From positions 3,296,825-3,360,824 of the forward strand of contig NZ_KV917375.1 of the NCBI RefSeq assembly GCF_002019665.1: a stretch of DNA of 64,000 nucleotides, read 5' to 3'. Each line of letters begins with the position of its first letter. Position 1 is the first letter of the stretch. The stretch comes from Sutcliffiella halmapala. Lineage in GTDB: Bacteria > Bacillota > Bacilli > Bacillales > Bacillaceae_I. Positions 52,636 to 62,952 of the stretch are shown here, in pieces. The notes below the pieces were generated by a model, which was not told the DNA's origin, searched no databases, and saw nothing but the letters and a program-made list of their open reading frames with translations. A program made the translations under genes and the position numbers.

Positions 52636-52664
52636 AAAAGAATGCCGTTTAGACATTCTTTTTT
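52636..52664 (-). terminator. Terminator of cls
   Basis: A 9-bp stem (AAAAGAATG / CATTCTTTT), 9-nt loop, 50 nt after the cls stop, T-rich on both sides. Confidence 0.75.
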
Positions 52665-52710
52665 TAGGCTATATTCAGCTATTAAATTTTTCACGAAAAT
52701 TAAAGCTGCA

Positions 52711-54222
52711 TTACAGTAGAGGTGATGCTAATCTAGCAAATGACTCTGTAACTTTTTGATAAAAAGGGCGATTAGCAAAAACCTCTTTCACAATTGGCTT
52801 ACAATCTAACAAATCCTTCTCAAAATCCTCTACAAGGGCCAAGACACTTTCGGTATTATACAAGAAGGCGTTTACTTCGAAGTTTAGATGAAAACTCCTC
52901 ATATCCATGTTTGCGGTTCCAATTGATGCTGTTTCATCGTCCACAATGACAACCTTACTGTGTAAAAAACCTTTTTCATATTCATAAATTTGCACACCAG
53001 CGTCCATCATTTCTGGAAAATAGGAACGGGAAGCGTAATAGACAATTCGTTTATCAGGTCGCTGCGGTACCAATAATCGAACGTCCAACCCACTAAGGGC
53101 AGCAACCTTTAATGCTGTAAAAATATCATCATCTGGAACAAAATAAGGGGATGCAATCCAAATAGACTTTCTTGCAGAAGTAATCATAGAAAAGTACAAG
53201 CTTTTTATGACTTCCCATTCCTGGTCTGGTCCCCCTGCGATCATCTGAACCCCACCATGCCTTTTATCCTCAGATACCTCTGGTGTTAAATAGGTTGAAG
53301 TAAGTAATGACTGATCTGTTGCATAATACCAATCTTGCAAAAAGATTAGCTGAAGAGTTCGAACGGCCTCTCCTTTTACAAAAAGATGAGTATCTCGCCA
53401 AAACCCAAAATATTTATCCCTTCCTAAATACTCATCTCCTATATTTAAACCGCCAACAAACCCTACATTACCATCTATTACAATAATTTTACGGTGATTC
53501 CGGAAATTGATCTTATTGTTAAAAACAGGAAGTCTTACAGGCGAGAAAGAAACTATTTCCACACCTGCAGCTCGCAAATCCTTTAAATATTTTTTTCCTA
53601 ACTTTAAACTCCCAACTGCATCAAAGAGAAAACGTACACTAACGCCTTTCTTTGCCTTTTCAATTAATAATTTTTTAATTTGATTGCCTATCTTATCATC
53701 TCTTACTATGTAATATTCTAAATGGATATGGTGCTCTGCTTTACTTATCTCTTCAAGAATTCTCGTAAACGTCTGATCTCCATTTGTTAAAACATCTGTC
53801 TCTGTTTGAAAGGAGATTGGGCTTCTTCCAATATTTTCAGAAAGTCGAAAAATACCTCTTTTATTATCTCCTAGTAAAGCCATATCTTCTTTGGCGTAAA
53901 CTCTTTCCCCTTCAATTTCTCTAATAACCTCTTTATCAAGTAGCGCTTTTCTTTGAAAAAGACGACGTTTTCGAACATTACGCCCGAACATTAAATAAAA
54001 AAAGAAACCTAAGACCGGGAAACTACCAAGAACAACAAGCCAAGTTAGCGTTCTTGTTGGATGACGATTCTCTAAGGAAATTAAAAAAGCAATAAAAACA
54101 ACTGAAAATGTAAATAGCAAGGAAATGGAACCTAATAACCACCCTTCCCATAAACCTTGAGTAGCAAATAAAACGGCGCCAACCGCTAATACGAATACAG
54201 CCACCCTAACAGTATTCTTCAA
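52711..54222 (-). CDS. cls: Cardiolipin synthase
   Basis: 503 residues. Two or three N-terminal membrane segments (about 5-60), then two phospholipase-D motifs: NHRKIIVIDGNVGFVGGLNI (H-K-D, about residue 235) and FLHSKVVIVDDETASIGTAN (about 415). It joins two phosphatidylglycerols into cardiolipin at the membrane. Absent from this site in B. subtilis, where coiA and mecA are neighbours; here it lies between them. Confidence 0.95.
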   Translation of the reverse strand: MKNTVRVAVFVLAVGAVLFATQGLWEGWLLGSISLLFTFSVVFIAFLISLENRHPTRTLTWLVVLGSFPVLGFFFYLMFGRNVRKRRLFQRKALLDKEVIREIEGERVYAKEDMALLGDNKRGIFRLSENIGRSPISFQTETDVLTNGDQTFTRILEEISKAEHHIHLEYYIVRDDKIGNQIKKLLIEKAKKGVSVRFLFDAVGSLKLGKKYLKDLRAAGVEIVSFSPVRLPVFNNKINFRNHRKIIVIDGNVGFVGGLNIGDEYLGRDKYFGFWRDTHLFVKGEAVRTLQLIFLQDWYYATDQSLLTSTYLTPEVSEDKRHGGVQMIAGGPDQEWEVIKSLYFSMITSARKSIWIASPYFVPDDDIFTALKVAALSGLDVRLLVPQRPDKRIVYYASRSYFPEMMDAGVQIYEYEKGFLHSKVVIVDDETASIGTANMDMRSFHLNFEVNAFLYNTESVLALVEDFEKDLLDCKPIVKEVFANRPFYQKVTESFARLASPLL

Positions 54223-54392
54223 AAAACTCAGCTCCCTAAATTCTGTATCTCAATGTAGATAAAGGGCAATTCCCCTTGTTCTGCCTTCTGTATAGAGATT
54301 TTTAACTAAACCGCATTCTATCTCTCAAAAAGCTGGAGATTAGAACAAGGCCCTAACCAAACATGATTTTAGTAATACTTCTTTTGTTGAGG

Positions 54393-54432
54393 AAAAAAAA
54401 CCGATTTCAACAATGTGAAATCGGTCTTTTTA
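54393..54432 (-). terminator. Terminator of mecA
   Basis: A 10-bp stem (ACCGATTTCA / TGAAATCGGT) with an eight-T tail on the minus strand, overlapping the mecA stop. Confidence 0.88.
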
Positions 54433-55131
54433 TCTAAGTGGAAAATGCTTTGTCATTTCCTTCATTGCATCGTCCTTCGTTACCTCAGAACCATACTCTT
54501 GGAGACGGTGGATCGACATTGCTGATTCATCACCATATTCAAGGAGAACGCTTAGAACATTATCAATTTCTTCATCGGTATAATGCTCGCTTGAAAAATC
54601 TGAGTATAAATAGTAGTTCCCTTCAAAGAAATAGAGGCTATTGCTTAAATTTTCAAGATTCTGTAAACGATGACTTACTGATATAATATCCTCCAAATCT
54701 CTAAAGCGGATCATAAATTGTAATAAATCCGTTTCTTCTTCAAGCTTTTCTTCTTTATTCGCTTCCGTCTTTTGAGATGAATTAAAGTGTTGATCTAGAA
54801 GCGACTCTATTCGCTCATCGACAGGAATATCTATTTTTTTGTCATCTGAAACAGGAACTTCAAAATTCTTGCCGTCTTTTGATAATTGTGCTCTCGTTAC
54901 AATGACCTCAAGTCCTTTATCTAGCGCTTGAACCTGTATCCATAATGGACCTTCCACCATAAAATCTTCCTCGTCATGGGCTTCATCCATCATTTCCCAA
55001 AACAACTCTTCACTTCGCTCACGATTGTACCAAATTTCTTCGCGATCGAAGCCTCTTTCTTCTATATCACCATATGAAATATAAAACTTAACTGTATGAT
55101 CGTTTATACGTTCAATTTCCATCTTACTCAA
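54430..55131 (-). CDS. mecA: Adaptor protein MecA
   Basis: 233 residues. MEIERINDHTVKFYISYGDI is the N-terminal substrate-binding domain; an acidic linker with EANKEEKLEEETDLLQFMIR leads to the C-terminal ClpC-binding domain (LYFFEGNYYLYSDFSSEHYT, LLEYGDESAMSIHRLQEYG). It recruits ComK and other proteins to ClpCP. Ribosome binding site AAGGGAG. Downstream of the yjbE region in the same order as in B. subtilis. Confidence 0.96.
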   Translation of the reverse strand: MSKMEIERINDHTVKFYISYGDIEERGFDREEIWYNRERSEELFWEMMDEAHDEEDFMVEGPLWIQVQALDKGLEVIVTRAQLSKDGKNFEVPVSDDKKIDIPVDERIESLLDQHFNSSQKTEANKEEKLEEETDLLQFMIRFRDLEDIISVSHRLQNLENLSNSLYFFEGNYYLYSDFSSEHYTDEEIDNVLSVLLEYGDESAMSIHRLQEYGSEVTKDDAMKEMTKHFPLR

Positions 55132-55543
55132 CTCCCTTCAAATTAGGTAAATGATCAGCGCTTACTCTCTTCAACAAACCTCTTGCTAAGCATGAGATCA
55201 GCTATTCTCTATATTGTCCGCTTCTCATTTTCCTCCAACTTTCCTTGGAAGGGACCCTCCACAAAATTTAATATGCCTATTGTTACAATTTATCCAAACA
55301 CATCAGCCTGTAAACATATATCCTATGCAAAGATACAATATCTTGTACTCTTATTTTATGATAAAAAAGGAAGAATGGAAATAAAAAAGCTCATATTTTT
55401 AAAAATCGTTCATTTGCCTATTCTTCTTAGAAAAAAAGATGTTGCTTGTTCAACTCTCTCGGCTATAAACATTAGAAAATAGTCATAAATCCAGACAAGC
55501 TCCACTATATTTAAAAAGGAATGGGACAAGAAGGGGCGATTGG
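55132..55543. other. Divergent spacer between mecA and yjbE
   Basis: No supported gene: a 99-codon rightward frame at 55183 has no ribosome binding site and a random-looking product. The last 20 nt hold AAGGGG, the yjbE ribosome binding site. Confidence 0.5.
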
Positions 55544-56209
55544 GTGGACTTAGAGCTAATTACTTCTATTCTAATTATTATTGGGATTGATATAGTCTTA
55601 GGTGGAGACAACGCGATTGTTATTGCATTAGCCTGCAGAAATCTTCCAGTACAATATCGAAATAAAGCAATCATAATAGGAACACTATTAGCCATTATCG
55701 TTAGAATAATTCTTACTATTGGAGCCGTTTATTTACTAGCCATTCCATTTTTACAGTTTGTTGGCGGCGTACTTTTAGTTTATATTGCGATAAACTTATT
55801 AAAAAAAGAAGATGAAACAACCATTATAAAAGGAAGTACTTCCATCTTAGTTGCAATAAAAACAATCGTAATTGCCGATATCATCATGGGAATTGACAAT
55901 GTTATGGCTGTTGCTGGTGCAGCCCATGGTGAATTCTTTCTCGTTATGATTGGATTATTATTCTCTATACCGATAATAATATGGGGGAGTAAAATTATAT
56001 TAAATGTAATGGAGAAATATCCTATAATTATTTATTTTGGAGCAAGCATTCTTAGCTTTACTGCTGGGAAAATGATATTACAAGAACCAATTATTGCAAT
56101 TATAATAAGCGATGGTATTTTAAAAACTGCGATTCCATTTCTTTTGATCCTATTTGTTCTATCTTTTGCATGGGTCCAGAAATTATATCACTCGTATAAA
56201 AATAACTAA
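55544..56209 (+). CDS. yjbE: TerC-family membrane protein YjbE
   Basis: 221 residues, GTG start with AAGGGG 7 nt upstream. Seven membrane segments; IGIDIVLGGDNAIVIALACR and IADIIMGIDNVMAVAGAAHG are the paired TerC motifs with acidic residues in the membrane. TerC proteins export metal ions (manganese in several Bacillus cases). It ends in a strong terminator shared with spx. Confidence 0.92.
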   Translation: MDLELITSILIIIGIDIVLGGDNAIVIALACRNLPVQYRNKAIIIGTLLAIIVRIILTIGAVYLLAIPFLQFVGGVLLVYIAINLLKKEDETTIIKGSTSILVAIKTIVIADIIMGIDNVMAVAGAAHGEFFLVMIGLLFSIPIIIWGSKIILNVMEKYPIIIYFGASILSFTAGKMILQEPIIAIIISDGILKTAIPFLLILFVLSFAWVQKLYHSYKNN

Positions 56210-56232
56210 CGAAGTCATGTTAACCAATAGTT

Positions 56233-56272
56233 AAAAAAAGCTTCTACATAATTAAATGTAGAAGCTTTTTTT
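56233..56272. terminator. Convergent terminator between yjbE and spx
   Basis: A 17-bp perfect stem (56233-56249 with 56256-56272) that begins with seven A and ends with seven T, loop 6 nt. Works for both strands. Confidence 0.92.
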
Positions 56273-56281
56273 AATTTTATA

Positions 56282-56680
56282 TTAGCCGTTAACTAAGCGT
56301 TGAGCTTCTCTTAACTGGAATGTTCTTACCTTTCTTGGTAAGAAGCGACGAATCTCATCTTCGTTGTACCCTACTTGTAGTCGTTTTTCGTCAATGATAA
56401 TAGGTCTTCTTAGTAAACCCGGATGTTCTTTTATAACAGAATATAATTCTTGAAGGGGCATTGCCTCCACATTTATATTCAGCTTTTGAAAGATTTTAGA
56501 ACGAGTAGAAATAATCTCATCTGTCCCGTCTTCTGTCATTCGAAGGATTTCTTTAATCTCGTCGATTGATAAAGACTCAGAAAAAATATTTCTTTCTGTA
56601 TATGGAATGTTATGTTCTTCTAACCAATTTTTCGCTTTACGACAAGAAGTACAACTTGGAGATGTATATAAGGTTACCAT
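56282..56680 (-). CDS. spx: Transcriptional regulator Spx
   Basis: 132 residues. [20 protein letters not shown] contains the redox switch Cys10-x-x-Cys13; [20 protein letters not shown] is the ArsC-like Arg region. Oxidised Spx binds RNA polymerase alpha and turns on thiol-stress genes; YjbH/ClpXP removes it otherwise. The usual upstream partner yjbC is not adjacent: an efflux pair and a hydrolase intervene. Confidence 0.95.
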   Translation of the reverse strand: MVTLYTSPSCTSCRKAKNWLEEHNIPYTERNIFSESLSIDEIKEILRMTEDGTDEIISTRSKIFQKLNINVEAMPLQELYSVIKEHPGLLRRPIIIDEKRLQVGYNEDEIRRFLPRKVRTFQLREAQRLVNG

Positions 56681-57119
56681 GAACTTTCCCTCTCCTTTAT
56701 TCTTATATTATTCGAATAAGAACATGCTGTAGGATGCTTAATTGTGAATCGCTCTCACTTTGAAATTACTCTAAAAAAGGAATTTCTATTGATTATTATA
56801 CACGATTTTTCATGAAAAAGGTACCGTATTTTAAAAGTTTGACAAGTTGTCACAGCATGTTCGTATGTCTAGAGGAGCTAGCTAGATAGCTAGACATCCA
56901 TAAGGCGGAGCAGGCTTGTACTGCTTTCCACACTTATTAAGACGTATTACCCTTAAGAAAAGTTTCATTTAAATGAAATTAATTATCACTATATTTCTTA
57001 TGTTCACAAATTAGTAACAATTAGTTCTTTTCTAGCCCCACCTGTTAGATAGCAATTGTAAGGGTACTTCATACATGATAGCTTTATATTTAGACAAGAT
57101 AAGTATGAGGTGAATACAT
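56681..57119. other. Spacer between spx and the RND operon
   Basis: Divergent upstream region. It contains overlapping CTAGCTAG/TAGCTAG half-palindromes near 56880-56903 and the efflux ribosome binding site GAGGTG at 57107-57112. No gene seen. Confidence 0.45.
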
Positions 57120-58337
57120 TTGAAGAAAACATGGCTATTCCTTGCTTTATTTTTACTGATATTTACATCCGCATGTAGTAAAAAAGAGATTACAAGTCAG
57201 AATACAGAAGCTAATAAAACACCTGTTTCCATTGCAAATGTTACAGAAAAAAATATTAGCAACACGATTGAACTAGTTGGGCTAGCAGTACCCCAAACGC
57301 AAGTACCACTCCTCACTACCTCCCCTCTAACGGTTAATCAGGTTCACGTGAAAATTGGTGATATAGTGAAAAAGGGTGAATTGCTTGTCTCTCTAGATTC
57401 AGATGCTGCCGACAATCAAGTAAGTCAAGCAAGAAATGCTGTTTCTGAATTGGAAAATGCCCTATCTAAAATGAAAGAAATGCAACAAGCTTCTGAAAAT
57501 CAAGCCTCTTCAGCTGATATACCCAAGTTACAAGGGGAATTAAACCAATCTCTAGAAAAATCTCAAGCTCTTTTAGATGGAGTCGAAACTGGGGCTGTAA
57601 CATCTTTAGATTTATTACAGAGCACGATGGAAGTAATGTTGAAACAAGCCCAACTCGCAACAGCCGCAAGTCAACTGCAACAAATACCTACTTTTAACAC
57701 CTTAGAAATTGAAGCACAATTAAGTCAAGCTCGCCAAGGCCTAAAACAAGCCGAACAATTAGCAGAAGCAACGTCTATTACCAGCCCAATTGATGGAATT
57801 GTCTCAGAATTGAATGTCGTGCAAGATGGAATCGCTGCACCTAACGTCCCAATTGGAACCATCATACAATTAGACAATATTGCAGCTACCTTTTTAGTTA
57901 ATAGTTATCAAGTAAGTAAACTAAAAGAAGGCCAAAGTGCAAACATAACTTTTGAAGGTTTATCAGATATCTTTGAATCATCGATTGAAACGGTTTCCCC
58001 AACAGTTAATCAGCAAACAAATATGTTCACTGTCACAATCCCTATCAGCAACACGGATTCAACTATTAAAGGTGGTATGCGTGCTACCGCAAATGTAGCG
58101 ATAGATAATTTAGAAGCACAAATAGTTATTCCAGTTAATGCAATACTGTATGATGAAACGACTTCATATGTATATGTAATTGAAAATGGCAAAGCGATGC
58201 GCCAGGATGTAACATTGGGCTTTCGTGACCAAGAATTGATTCAAATAGTGGACGGATTAACAAAAGGACAAAAAGTAGCCGTAAACGGAAAAGAACGCTT
58301 AAAAGACGGCGCCGTTATTTCAGAACAAAGTGAGTGA
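57120..58337 (+). CDS. RND efflux membrane-fusion lipoprotein
   Basis: 405 residues, TTG start with GAGGTG 7 nt upstream. A lipoprotein signal peptide (LFLALFLLIFTSAC, Cys about 19), a biotinyl-lipoyl half (VHVKIGDIVKKGELLVSLDS), a helical hairpin (about 100-205), the second lipoyl half (ITSPIDGIVSELNVVQDGI), and a beta-barrel to the end. It links the RND pump to the outside. Gram-positive RND pumps of the SwrC/YerP type use such lipoproteins. The pump gene starts 9 nt downstream. Confidence 0.9.
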   Translation: MKKTWLFLALFLLIFTSACSKKEITSQNTEANKTPVSIANVTEKNISNTIELVGLAVPQTQVPLLTTSPLTVNQVHVKIGDIVKKGELLVSLDSDAADNQVSQARNAVSELENALSKMKEMQQASENQASSADIPKLQGELNQSLEKSQALLDGVETGAVTSLDLLQSTMEVMLKQAQLATAASQLQQIPTFNTLEIEAQLSQARQGLKQAEQLAEATSITSPIDGIVSELNVVQDGIAAPNVPIGTIIQLDNIAATFLVNSYQVSKLKEGQSANITFEGLSDIFESSIETVSPTVNQQTNMFTVTIPISNTDSTIKGGMRATANVAIDNLEAQIVIPVNAILYDETTSYVYVIENGKAMRQDVTLGFRDQELIQIVDGLTKGQKVAVNGKERLKDGAVISEQSE

Positions 58338-58346
58338 ATCTACTAA

Positions 58347-61300
58347 ATGAAAATTGCTAAGCTTTCAGTTTTACGACCTATTGCAATGTCCATGGTCATT
58401 GTGCTATTGCTTATACTTGGTGCTGTAAGCATGCGAAGTATGACAGTGGATTTATTTCCCGAATTAACGTTTCCTATTGTTGCAGTTACTACAACTTATG
58501 AAGGTGCCGGACCTGAGGAAATTGAAACCCTAGTCTCAACCCCTTTAGAAAATGCAATGAGTACATTGCCTAATGTGGAATCAGTAACATCTATTTCAAG
58601 AACTGGGGGTTCCCTTGTCCTCGTTGCTTTTACTTGGGGGACCAATATGGATTTTGCGTCCCTAGACATGCGGGAGCGAATTGATGCTGTCCGTGATTTT
58701 TTACCGCCTGGGGCAAATATGCCAAGAGTACTACGCTTTAATCCTAGTGATCTCCCAATTGTCCAGCTTGCCATTACAGATCCAACAGGCGAAATGACAA
58801 AAGCTAAGCAATTAGCCGAACAAGAAATTGAACCCCAGTTAAACGCCGTAGAAGGAATTGCCTCCATCTCTGTCGAAGGTGGAGCAGAAAATGAAGTGCG
58901 AATCACCCTGGATCCGAATAAGCTATTATCCTACGGAATCACTATCGAACAATTACAACAAATTATTGCTTCAGAAAACTTGAATCTTCCTGGTGGTTCC
59001 TTAGTCGACCAAAATCAAAATCTTCCTATCCGAATAACTGGAGAATACGAATCAATTGATGATATTCAAACACTCCCCATTCCTACTACTAGAGGAGTGA
59101 TTCAACTCAATCAACTAGGTGAGATTAAAGAAACACTGCAACCAACAACTCAACTTAGCTATTTAAATGGTGAACCTGCCGTAGGAATGTCGATTTTAAA
59201 ACAATCCGGAAGCAATACAGTTACTGTCGCCAATGATATCAAAAAGAAAATAGATGAAATTGGCAAAAGCCTTCCAGAAGGTGTTGAAATCAAACCAATT
59301 TTTGATCAAAGTCAATTTATTGAGCAATCTATCCGAGCTGTTGCAACTAATATGATCCTCGGAAGTCTCTTAGCTGCACTCGTCCTATACTTTTTCTTGA
59401 GAAATATGAGAAGTACATTAATTATTTTGTTTTCCATCCCAATCTCTATCATCACCACCTTTATTTTCATGTACTTTAGTGGCCAAACGTTGAATCTTTT
59501 AACACTTGGTGGCCTAGCATTAGGTATCGGGATGATGGTAGATAATGCAATCGTTATTTTAGAAAATATCTATCGATTACGAAAAAAGGGATACTCACTA
59601 AAAGACGCTGCAATACAAGGAACGAGTGAGGTTGGACAAGCTATCATTGCCTCCACGTTAACAACTGTCATAGTATTTTTACCGATTGTATATGTGGATG
59701 GATTAGCAGCTCAGTTATTTAAGCCATTGGCACTTGTGATATCCTTTTCACTTTTAGCTTCCTTATTTACAGCGCTGATAATTGTTCCTTTATTTTCTGC
59801 CTATTTCTTAAAAGTAAATAATGAGAATTCTCGCTTTGAAGAGCGTTTTAGTTCCTTTACAAGCTGGTATCGCAACATATTGGAAAAAGCATTGAAACAC
59901 CCGAAAAAAACATTATCCCTTGTTCTGCTTTTATTAGTAGCATCTCTTTTGGGAATCCCTTTTATCGGAAAAGAATTTCTACCACATCAGGATCAAAGCT
60001 ATATTTCACTAACCGCTCGTCTAGCTGAAGGTAGCTCTCTCGATGCTACATATGAAGCGATGCAAGATATTGATGAAAAATTAAAAGAAATACAGGAAAT
60101 TGATCTTGCCTTTGTTACTGTAGGTGGGGGAAATAATTTCTCTTTCTCAGCAGGCACTCAAACAAACAGAGCAAATTATAGTATTTTACTTGAACCTGTC
60201 ACTAATCGTAGCAAATCCGATACGCAAATTGGCGATGAAATCAGGAAGAAGCTGCAAGACATACCTGGTGTGGACATCTCTATTTCTTCAGGTGACACTG
60301 GAGTATCTCAAAATCCGGTCTCCTTAAGCATTACTGGTCCAGATCTACCTACCTTAAAGAGTATGGCAGATGAAACAATTAATTTATTAAATGAAATAGA
60401 AGGTGTTCGGGAACCAACCTCTAACTACACAGAAGGTAACCCAGAAATAATTGTGGATATTGACCGAATTAAAGCAAGTCAGTTCGGGATTGGGAGTGCA
60501 CAAATAGCATCTACTGTTTCAAATGCAACGAGGGGACTTGTTGCAACTCGGATGGCTAGGGCTGGGGAAGAGCTCGATATTCGTTTAACCCTAGAGGATA
60601 CTTATACTAATTCTATACAAGATTTAGAAAGTCTCCTTATCAGTACACCTACTGGTGAAAATATACCACTGCAAGCTGTCGCAACAGTGAGTCGAGGACA
60701 AGGTCCAAGTCAAATTACTAGAACTAACCGCCTTAGAGAAATCACTGTAAATGCTGATATAGTTAACCGCGATCTTGGAAGTATCGTAGATGAAATTGAA
60801 GAAAGCTTAAGAAAAAATATTAGTATCCCCACCAATGAATATAAGATAACGATTGGCGGTCAAGATGAACAAATGAATGATGCATTCTTTAAGTTAGGAG
60901 CAGCACTTGCTCTAGCGGTCGTATTAGTCTATATGGTGATGGCTGGTCAGTTTGAATCGTATTTTTATCCATTTATCATTATGTTTACTGTACCACTCAC
61001 GATCATTGGAATTATAGCGGGCTTACTAGTAACAAATCAACCCCTTGGAGTCGGGTCACTTGTGGGTATACTCATACTTACCGGAATAGTTGTCAACAAC
61101 GCCATTGTCTTTGTCGATTATGTCAATCTATTAAAACATGAAGGAAATTCAACCTTAGAAGCTATTCTACTTGCTGGCCCTACAAGGATGCGACCAATAT
61201 TAATGACGGCCCTTACAACCATTCTTGGATTAATTCCTCTTACACTAGGTTTTGGAGAAGGAATGGAAATTCAACAACCTATGGCAATTGTTATTTTGTT

Positions 61301-61415
61301 TGGCTTAAGCTTTGCGACCATTCTTACCTTAATAGTAATTCCAGTACTATATCTCTTATTTGATCAATTTAATGAAAAAAGCCGTCTGAAAAAACTAGAA
61401 AAAGCAGAAGCATAA
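58347..61415 (+). CDS. RND multidrug/lipopeptide efflux transporter, SwrC/AcrB type
   Basis: 1022 residues, full length, with the duplicated 6+6 membrane layout and two large extracytoplasmic loops. LGGLALGIGMMVDNAIVILE holds the proton-relay Asp residues in segment 4; ILTGIVVNNAIVFVDYVN is the matching repeat. Loops at about 30-330 and 540-830 are the porter domains. It exports hydrophobic compounds; B. subtilis SwrC (YerP) exports surfactin, and the substrate here is unknown. Forms an operon with the fusion lipoprotein. Confidence 0.92.
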   Translation: MKIAKLSVLRPIAMSMVIVLLLILGAVSMRSMTVDLFPELTFPIVAVTTTYEGAGPEEIETLVSTPLENAMSTLPNVESVTSISRTGGSLVLVAFTWGTNMDFASLDMRERIDAVRDFLPPGANMPRVLRFNPSDLPIVQLAITDPTGEMTKAKQLAEQEIEPQLNAVEGIASISVEGGAENEVRITLDPNKLLSYGITIEQLQQIIASENLNLPGGSLVDQNQNLPIRITGEYESIDDIQTLPIPTTRGVIQLNQLGEIKETLQPTTQLSYLNGEPAVGMSILKQSGSNTVTVANDIKKKIDEIGKSLPEGVEIKPIFDQSQFIEQSIRAVATNMILGSLLAALVLYFFLRNMRSTLIILFSIPISIITTFIFMYFSGQTLNLLTLGGLALGIGMMVDNAIVILENIYRLRKKGYSLKDAAIQGTSEVGQAIIASTLTTVIVFLPIVYVDGLAAQLFKPLALVISFSLLASLFTALIIVPLFSAYFLKVNNENSRFEERFSSFTSWYRNILEKALKHPKKTLSLVLLLLVASLLGIPFIGKEFLPHQDQSYISLTARLAEGSSLDATYEAMQDIDEKLKEIQEIDLAFVTVGGGNNFSFSAGTQTNRANYSILLEPVTNRSKSDTQIGDEIRKKLQDIPGVDISISSGDTGVSQNPVSLSITGPDLPTLKSMADETINLLNEIEGVREPTSNYTEGNPEIIVDIDRIKASQFGIGSAQIASTVSNATRGLVATRMARAGEELDIRLTLEDTYTNSIQDLESLLISTPTGENIPLQAVATVSRGQGPSQITRTNRLREITVNADIVNRDLGSIVDEIEESLRKNISIPTNEYKITIGGQDEQMNDAFFKLGAALALAVVLVYMVMAGQFESYFYPFIIMFTVPLTIIGIIAGLLVTNQPLGVGSLVGILILTGIVVNNAIVFVDYVNLLKHEGNSTLEAILLAGPTRMRPILMTALTTILGLIPLTLGFGEGMEIQQPMAIVILFGLSFATILTLIVIPVLYLLFDQFNEKSRLKKLEKAEA

Positions 61416-61444
61416 TCTTACACACCTAGGGAGAGGATGTAACG

Positions 61445-62155
61445 ATGCGTAGAAAAATTTTGTTAGCTGCTTTCTTACTATTTGCTAGCTTTTCGAGTTA
61501 TCCGCCAGTAACGGCTGAATCTCCCAAGCAACTAACTTATCTGGCCTTAGGAGATTCCCTAACCGTAGGACTTGGTTCTTCAGAGGAAGGATACTTAAGA
61601 ATACATGGATTTGTTCCACAGTTTACCAATTACTTACGAACAAAACATACCGTTCATGTAGAAAACTACGGTATTCCTGGCCTAACAGCTACCGGGTTAG
61701 TCGCTTTGTTACAAGGAGATGAAGCATTAAGAAATCGTTTGAAAACAGCAAATATTATTACCGTCTCCATTGGAGGAAATGATTTTTTACAGACTGTTCG
61801 ATCTCTTTCCCATTCAGATGACGAAGCATTACAACTTAGAATGCAGATTTTATGGACATCTTTGGAGCAGATCAGTTCTACTTTGCAACAAGTAAATTCT
61901 GAGGCTACCATTATGTTTATTGGCCTCTATAATCCCTATCCAACTCAACATGAATTGCATAAAATAGGAGCTAAATATGCCCCTTTGTATAATGAATTGA
62001 TAGAAGAGGTAACACCGGAGTCTACCATTGTGATAAACCCCTATGAGTCTTTCGTAAATAGAGAGAAGGAATTAACTCATATAATAAATGACAATATTCA
62101 CCCCAATGATTCTGGGTACAAGGAAATAGTAGCGCTTATGAAAAAAGCCTATTAA
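61445..62155 (+). CDS. Secreted GDSL-family lipase/acylhydrolase
   Basis: 236 residues. Signal peptide MRRKILLAAFLLFASFSSYP (cleavage near AES, about residue 25). LTYLALGDSLTVGLGSSEEG is the GDSL block with the catalytic Ser; TVSIGGNDFLQ is block III; DNIHPNDSGYKEIVALM carries the catalytic Asp and His. An esterase or lipase outside the membrane, YpmR-like in size and layout. It follows the pump gene by 29 nt with its own ribosome binding site (GGGAGAGG). Confidence 0.88.
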   Translation: MRRKILLAAFLLFASFSSYPPVTAESPKQLTYLALGDSLTVGLGSSEEGYLRIHGFVPQFTNYLRTKHTVHVENYGIPGLTATGLVALLQGDEALRNRLKTANIITVSIGGNDFLQTVRSLSHSDDEALQLRMQILWTSLEQISSTLQQVNSEATIMFIGLYNPYPTQHELHKIGAKYAPLYNELIEEVTPESTIVINPYESFVNREKELTHIINDNIHPNDSGYKEIVALMKKAY

Positions 62156-62163
62156 AATCAATA

Positions 62164-62199
62164 AAAAGAAGTGCAACCTCATCGGTTAGCACTTCTTTT
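62164..62199 (+). terminator. Terminator after the GDSL hydrolase
   Basis: An 11-bp stem (AAAAGAAGTGC / GCACTTCTTTT) and an inner AACC/GGTT, 5-nt loop. Confidence 0.82.
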
Positions 62200-62212
62200 A
62201 TTCCTATTCTAA

Positions 62213-62791
62213 TTAAAGCTTTGATAGAATATTATTATCATCATTATTCTCTTCGTCGTAGCTTAACACCTTTTCCACGGTTTCATAGGACTCACCATAA
62301 AGCTCTACATCTTTGTATGTATGAACTTGCTCATACATCTTCTTCATTCCTTCATATATACTTGCTTCATCTTGGTTACTTGGTGACCAATAAAGAATTT
62401 CCATTGGATTCACTTCATTTGTTGCCAAGGACCTTCTGTTATAGCCAATCGAGGCAGCGTGATCAAAGCCTTCTCTTTTATAAAAATGCAATCTCTTTTC
62501 CGTATCTGTATCTTCATAATCAACAGGCTCCACTTCTAAGATAATCGCTTTATTTTTCAGCTTTAACTTTTCGAGAAGTTTGTGACCTAACCCTTGGCCT
62601 CTTGCATCCTTAGAGACAAATAAATAATCAATGAAAATAAAGTTATCAAATTCTGCGTACATCAATACGTGATGTACCCCTTCATCTTTATGATAGATGT
62701 CCCCTTTTTCTTTTAAAAGCAACTCCATATGTTCTTTTGATTTCATTTCTTCAACCGGAAAATATTGATTTAATTTTTCATACCAATTCAT
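62213..62791 (-). CDS. yjbC: GNAT-family acetyltransferase, YjbC-like
   Basis: 192 residues. FDNFIFIDYLFVSKDARGQG and LGHKLLEKLKLKNKAIILEV form the acetyl-CoA site (RGQGLG), followed by the family-specific C-terminal half (LYGESYETVEKVLSYDEEN, acidic end). In B. subtilis yjbC directly precedes spx in one operon and matches this length. Acceptor unknown. Here it lies 5.5 kb from spx on the same strand, separated by the efflux operon. Confidence 0.82.
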   Translation of the reverse strand: MNWYEKLNQYFPVEEMKSKEHMELLLKEKGDIYHKDEGVHHVLMYAEFDNFIFIDYLFVSKDARGQGLGHKLLEKLKLKNKAIILEVEPVDYEDTDTEKRLHFYKREGFDHAASIGYNRRSLATNEVNPMEILYWSPSNQDEASIYEGMKKMYEQVHTYKDVELYGESYETVEKVLSYDEENNDDNNILSKL

Positions 62792-62952
62792 TATATTTTT
62801 TTACCCCTTTCCTTTTCTAACTATATGTATACAACTAGTATAACAAACATATACAGAGCTAAACGTTAATATACCCTCTTTCTTTTATGATAATCATAAT
62901 TTACAATAGAAGCAGGACTTGATTTTTACATAAGGCAAAGGGGATGTAAGAC

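Noticed and set aside
55183..55482. 99-codon plus-strand frame between mecA and yjbE
   Set aside because: No ribosome binding site, no domain pattern, ends just before the yjbE promoter region; treated as spacer.
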